DNA of 64,000 nt from JANYJZ01 sp964523395 (lineage in GTDB: Bacteria; Bacteroidota; Ignavibacteria; UBA10030; SZUA-254), in the NCBI GenBank assembly GCA_964523395.1, contig CAZFXS010000002.1:310001-374000 (forward strand). The letters run 5' to 3'. The position numbers and the translations under genes were made by a program. The notes beneath the pieces were generated by a model, which saw only the letters and a list, made by a program, of their open reading frames with translations, was not told the DNA's origin and did not search any database. This document shows, one piece after another, positions 60,849 to 64,000 of the stretch (position 1 is its first letter; every line of letters begins with the position of its first letter).

Positions 60849-62201
60849 TTACGTAAAAAACTCCCGGTGTAATACCTTAACTGCTTTTTCGACCTCCAGC
60901 TGAGAGATAACAAACGTAAGATTAATCTCTGAACCGCCATGGGAGATCATCTCGCTATTAATATCGGCACTGCCTAACGCGTCAAACAACCGCCCGGCAA
61001 TGCCTGCCGTATGCTTCATCTTTTCTCCCACGACACAAATAACAGCCTTGCCGCCATCTACCCTGACATCGGCAAACAACGAAAGTTTTTCAACAATTTC
61101 ATCAAGATGGGAATTATCATCGACAGTCATGGAAACCCCCACCTCCGACGTGGCAACCACATCAACACTTTTCTTGTACTGGGAGAAAATATCGAAGACG
61201 CGCGCAAGGAAACCATACGCCATGAGCATGCGCGTACTTTGAATCGTGATAACGGTGATACCGCGCTTGTAGGCAATTGATTTTATTGCGCAATCCGATG
61301 CACCTGGTGCCTGCGCGGTTATTGCCGTTCCGTCGCACGACGGGTTTTTCGAATTCAGGACACGCACGGGGATATTTTTCTTCAGCGCCGGCAGTATCGT
61401 GCTCGGGTGGAGGACTTTCGCGCCGAAGTAGGCAAGCTCAGCTGCTTCACTAAACGTTACTTCACTGTTCAGCCGCGCTTCGGAGACAATATTCGGGTCG
61501 GCCGTCAGTATACCATCAACATCTGTCCAGATCTGGATTTCTTCCGCATCAAGCGCCGCGCCCAAAATCGCCGCTGAGTAATCGGATCCGCCTCGGCCCA
61601 GCGTGGTTGTAACTCCTTTCACAGTTGCACCGACAAATCCTTGTGTTATGACAATAGTATCCTGCAGGAGCGGCAACATACGCTGCTTCGCATTGGAATC
61701 AATAATATTAAATTGAGGTTCCGCTTTTGTGAAGCTGTCGTTTGTTGTCATCACGGTGCGCGCGTCGACAAATTTTGCTTTCACGCTCCGCTCACGGAGG
61801 GCAAACGTCAACAGCAGCGAAGACCAACCTTCACCGTATGCCGAGCATTGGTCAAGTAGCCGGGGCGTCACTTCCTGAATAACCGCGATGCTTTTCACAA
61901 GACGCGAGAGCTCGTCGAATTGCCGGGCAAACTGTTTTTTGGCATCGTCATCGTATTTTTTTAGAAGTGTGTCAGCAATAGTGAAATGGCGTGTCTGCAG
62001 TTCTTCGATTTCAGAGAACGCCTGGTCGGATTTTCCCTCACTCGCAATAGTGGCAATGCGGATAAGTGAAGAGGTGACACCGGCGCAAGCCGATACCACC
62101 ACAAGAGGTTTCCGTTTAACCCTCTCAATTATAATGTTCGCGACGGAACGGATCGCGTCCGCATCCTGGACAGACGTTCCGCCGAATTTCATGACGATCA
62201 T
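60849..62201 (-). CDS. lysC: Aspartate kinase (lysine-sensitive type)
   Basis: The 450-residue monofunctional enzyme phosphorylates aspartate, the first step to Lys, Thr, Met and Ile. The start is MIVMKFGGTSVQDADAIR with the KFGGTS motif, then VVVSACAGVT, SYGEGWSSLLL, FVDARTVMTT, TLGRGGSDYSAAILG and TDVDGILTADPN. ACT domains occupy about 300-450 (ITVITIQSTRM and GEKMKHTAGIAGRLFDALG). Its product could feed the cystathionine enzyme at 35685-36992, but it is not clustered with it. A REP hairpin follows its start codon's upstream side at 62217. Confidence 0.95.
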   Translation of the reverse strand: MIVMKFGGTSVQDADAIRSVANIIIERVKRKPLVVVSACAGVTSSLIRIATIASEGKSDQAFSEIEELQTRHFTIADTLLKKYDDDAKKQFARQFDELSRLVKSIAVIQEVTPRLLDQCSAYGEGWSSLLLTFALRERSVKAKFVDARTVMTTNDSFTKAEPQFNIIDSNAKQRMLPLLQDTIVITQGFVGATVKGVTTTLGRGGSDYSAAILGAALDAEEIQIWTDVDGILTADPNIVSEARLNSEVTFSEAAELAYFGAKVLHPSTILPALKKNIPVRVLNSKNPSCDGTAITAQAPGASDCAIKSIAYKRGITVITIQSTRMLMAYGFLARVFDIFSQYKKSVDVVATSEVGVSMTVDDNSHLDEIVEKLSLFADVRVDGGKAVICVVGEKMKHTAGIAGRLFDALGSADINSEMISHGGSEINLTFVISQLEVEKAVKVLHREFFT

Positions 62202-62216
62202 AACTATCCTTTCTGC

Positions 62217-62265
62217 AGATCTCCGATTTCTTCATGTGAACATCTTGAGAAGAAATCGGAGATCT
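62217..62265. repeat. REP-like hairpin, intact copy 1
   Basis: Perfect 16-bp arms AGATCTCCGATTTCTT (62217-62232) and AAGAAATCGGAGATCT (62250-62265) around a 17-nt loop lie upstream of lysC and 133 bp before the HEAT gene. The arms are shared with copies at 62901, 63546 and in part 28505. Confidence 0.9.
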
Positions 62266-62398
62266 TATCAAGTATAACAAACTCAGCAAACAACATCAAT
62301 AGAAAATGAACAACAAAACCTTCGCTGCAGTTCCTGCAATTCACAACCCAATTTATTATCTTTAAGCGCTTCAGGGTTAGGTTCATTAATAATTTCTT

Positions 62399-62917
62399 AT
62401 GGATCTCAGATCAGAAATCTTGAAAGAACACTCAAAACGTCAGTGCGTCAGGCTGGGAGATTGGATTGGAAAAGATAAGAAACGATTCAAACAACTGATG
62501 GAATTGTTTTTGCACGACGAGTACCGCGTAACGCAGCGTTCGGCATGGATTGTCATCTATTGCGCCGATAGTCATCCGGAACTTATTACCCCCTGGCTAA
62601 AACCGATGCTGTTGAAAACGCGTGAGCCGGGGGTACACGTTGCCGTACGGAGAAACGTTATGCGCATATTACAGAATATTGAAATTCCCGGATCATTGCT
62701 TGGCACCGTTATCACAATTGGCTTTGAAGAGCTCGAGACACTCGACAGTCCTATTGCAGTGAAAGCGTTTGCCATGACTGTTCTCGCAAACATAGCAAAA
62801 AAGAAACCGGATATCATTCCGGAGCTTCGCGCCGCGGTGGACTTTGCCATACTGAACGCGACTCCCGGTATCCGCGTGCGGTGCAGGAGAGTATTGAAGC
62901 AGATCTCCGATTTCTAA
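62399..62917 (+). CDS. HEAT-like repeat protein
   Basis: The 172-residue product is alpha-helical with HEAT-like units (ELFLHDEYRVTQRSAWIVIYCADSHPELITPWLKPML, then VRRNVMRILQNIEI and AVKAFAMTVLANIAKKKPDIIPELRAAVDFAI). No catalytic motif is seen. Its last residues QISDF and stop codon come from the left arm of the REP hairpin at 62901-62915, so insertion or coevolution of the repeat shaped the C-terminus. Confidence 0.75.
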   Translation: MDLRSEILKEHSKRQCVRLGDWIGKDKKRFKQLMELFLHDEYRVTQRSAWIVIYCADSHPELITPWLKPMLLKTREPGVHVAVRRNVMRILQNIEIPGSLLGTVITIGFEELETLDSPIAVKAFAMTVLANIAKKKPDIIPELRAAVDFAILNATPGIRVRCRRVLKQISDF

Positions 62918-62951
62918 TCCAAGTATATTCCAAGTAAGAAATCGGAGATCT
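62901..62951. repeat. REP-like hairpin, intact copy 2, downstream side of RAYT gene
   Basis: Arms AGATCTCCGATTTCT (62901-62915) and AGAAATCGGAGATCT (62937-62951) are perfectly complementary over 15 bp with a 21-nt loop. The left arm contains the end of the HEAT gene; the right arm's last base is the first base of the RAYT stop codon. The hairpin separates two convergent genes and may terminate both. Confidence 0.9.
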
Positions 62952-63526
62952 TATTTAGCCAATATTTTCTCCATTTCCCTTTGTCTTTTCTTTTCCTCCA
63001 TGAAAGCAAGGACAAACAAACGGTATGCCCCGCCATCTCCAAACAACCGGTTACGCAGCGTAACACCCGCTACTGTGGTATCATCAGATGAAACCCAAAC
63101 ATTGTAATCTGAAAATCGCCAATTATCAGGCCTTGCGGCCAACCCTGCTGTAACCGGATTTACGTGAATGTATCCGGTAACATATGCCAGATAATCTTTC
63201 TCATCAATTTGTTTGACGTTAAATTCGGATTGAAACAGATGACCGACGTGTTTATTCCACCGGTTAAATGATTTTACATAAGAAATCGAAAATGACTGCA
63301 TCGTCCTGGAAAAGTCAGTGGCTTTATTAAGATAAACGAGAAGGTGAAAATGATTCGGCATCAGGCAGTATGCACATAGGTCAACAGCCTCTTTATCAAA
63401 ATAAAACCTGAGACGATCAAGAAAAAAGTAGTAGTTCTTTTCTTCTAAAAATACTTTCTGCTTGTTGTTACCTCGATTATAGACGTGGTAATAGGAACCA
63501 GGTAGAAATTGAATAAAACGACGCAT
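62951..63526 (-). mobile_element. REP-associated tyrosine transposase (RAYT / TnpA_REP, Y1 HUH type)
   Basis: The 191-residue protein starts MRRFIQFLPGSYYHVYNRG and has the RAYT motifs: the HxH/HUH motif in MPNHFHLLVYL, preceded by YCL, the catalytic Tyr candidate in YVKSFNRWNKHVGHLFQ and VTGYIHVNPV. Such enzymes nick single-stranded DNA at REP hairpins and are domesticated single-copy relatives of IS200/IS605 transposases. Hairpins flank it at 62901-62951 and 63546-63594, as expected for an intact RAYT-REP unit. Confidence 0.9.
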
Positions 63527-63545
63527 ATTGCCTCCCTTACGAGAA

Positions 63546-63594
63546 AGATATCCGATTTCTTCTCACGAAATACTTGGAAAGAAATCGGATATCT
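63546..63594. repeat. REP-like hairpin, intact copy 3, upstream side of RAYT gene
   Basis: Perfect 16-bp arms AGATATCCGATTTCTT (63546-63561) and AAGAAATCGGATATCT (63579-63594) around a 17-nt loop. It differs from copies 1 and 2 by a compensating A-T for C-G change in the stem (AGATaTCC/GGAtATCT against AGATcTCC/GGAgATCT), so pairing is conserved. Confidence 0.9.
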
Positions 63595-63603
63595 CCTTCG
63601 GTT

Positions 63604-64000
63604 TTATTTTTTAAACACTTTCTTAAAAAGTTTCTGCATCTCTTCCCACGATTTCTTATCCGCTTTTTCATTGTAGGCAATTCCTAATCCGAATTTTTTG
63701 CCCATTTCGGTCGCGCCGGGATTTGAAAATCCGTGAATCGCTCCGGGATAATTTTCAAACTTATAGTCAACGCCTGCGGATTTCATTTCTTCCTTGAAAT
63801 TCTTAATTGCTTCAGCCGAGACGAACTTATCATCGGCGCCGTTACAGACAAGAACTTTTGCTTTAACCTTCCCCTTTTCAGCCGGCGATTGGGTTCCGAG
63901 GCTTCCGTGAAAACTGACAACGGCTTTCAAATCTGTCCCCTTGCGTGCCATTGCAAGAACAACACCGCCGCCGAAGCAATACCCGATAGCAGCAATCTGC
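63604..64000 (-). CDS. Dienelactone hydrolase family protein (5' end outside window)
   Basis: The frame is open to the right edge; the visible 131 residues are the C-terminal half. The segment AIGYCFGGGVVLA before the internal Met at 63951 holds the nucleophile motif G-x-C-x-G-G. The Asp in LVCNGADDKFV and His in PGAIHGFSNPGA complete a Cys-Asp-His triad. The end GIAYNEKADKKSWEEMQKLFKKVF is also typical. The enzyme is an alpha/beta hydrolase with unknown substrate. Confidence 0.88.
   Translation of the reverse strand, partial: QIAAIGYCFGGGVVLAMARKGTDLKAVVSFHGSLGTQSPAEKGKVKAKVLVCNGADDKFVSAEAIKNFKEEMKSAGVDYKFENYPGAIHGFSNPGATEMGKKFGLGIAYNEKADKKSWEEMQKLFKKVFKK

Noticed and set aside
62217..63594. 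CRISPR-like repetition of AGATNTCCGATTTCTT units
   Set aside because: Spacing is irregular (634 and 595 bp), each unit is a hairpin, and a RAYT gene lies between, so they are REP elements.
1..64000. tRNA, rRNA or prophage genes
   Set aside because: I found no cloverleaf with CCA-end, no rRNA stretch and no phage structural or integrase genes on either strand.

Overview
The window (about 46-47% GC by eye) comes from a Gram-negative bacterium of the FCB group, most likely an Ignavibacteriota / Bacteroidota-Chlorobi relative. The main grounds are three secreted proteins ending in type IX secretion (T9SS) sorting domains with the QNYPNPFNP motif, TonB, SusD-free glycan-degrading genes, propeller-type two-component sensors, and multiheme cytochromes with oxygen-independent HemN. 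I saw no rRNA, tRNA, CRISPR or prophage. Two genes run off the window edges (a cytochrome at the left, a dienelactone hydrolase-like gene at the right).

Region 1 (1-9.3 kb) concerns anaerobic electron transfer and its control: a 13-heme c-type cytochrome fused to a cytochrome b module, a tetraheme cytochrome, a universal stress protein behind a good sigma-54 promoter, a small operon of an unknown protein, a degenerate receiver and TonB, and the operon hemN - PAS histidine kinase - NtrC-type regulator. Matching imperfect palindromes (core ATCAT-N2-ATGA) near the sigma-54 promoters suggest that the NtrC-type regulator controls its neighbours.

Region 2 (9.4-18.1 kb) has an OmpR-type two-component pair divergent from a five-gene ABC-2 export operon (PDZ protein, fusion-protein-like/NEW3 protein, ATPase, two permeases). 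Four TTAACA-type repeats at exact 10-bp spacing lie between them. Region 3 (18.1-28.5 kb) holds two FG-GAP/VCBS-ASPIC T9SS proteins, an NTF2-like lipoprotein and a propeller kinase with a LuxR-type regulator. A 16-bp palindrome TRACCC-N4-GGGTCA precedes each of the three transcription units, so this looks like a self-contained regulon.

Region 4 (28.5-54.4 kb) is dominated by carbohydrate use: GH109, GH29, GH20, GH31 and GH35 enzymes, a sugar-binding lipoprotein, a NagB-PIG-L fusion, a sugar-1-P nucleotidyltransferase, a GHMP kinase, and a sodium/solute symporter with a 49-residue membrane partner absent from simple ORF lists. MsrA, a TSUP permease, a Cys/Met-type PLP lyase, a DUF885 peptidase-like protein and Kelch/BNR/propeller secreted proteins are interspersed. 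The set would suit removal of GalNAc, fucose, HexNAc and galactose from host-type or mucin-like glycans and salvage of the amino sugars.

Region 5 (54.4-64 kb) begins with an isolated, strikingly AT-rich NACHT NTPase carrying a restriction-endonuclease-like N-terminus, a likely single-gene anti-phage system. It continues with secreted/lipoprotein genes and aspartate kinase, and ends with a REP-associated tyrosine transposase (RAYT) flanked on both sides by near-identical 49-51 bp hairpins, with further copies at 62.2 and 28.5 kb.
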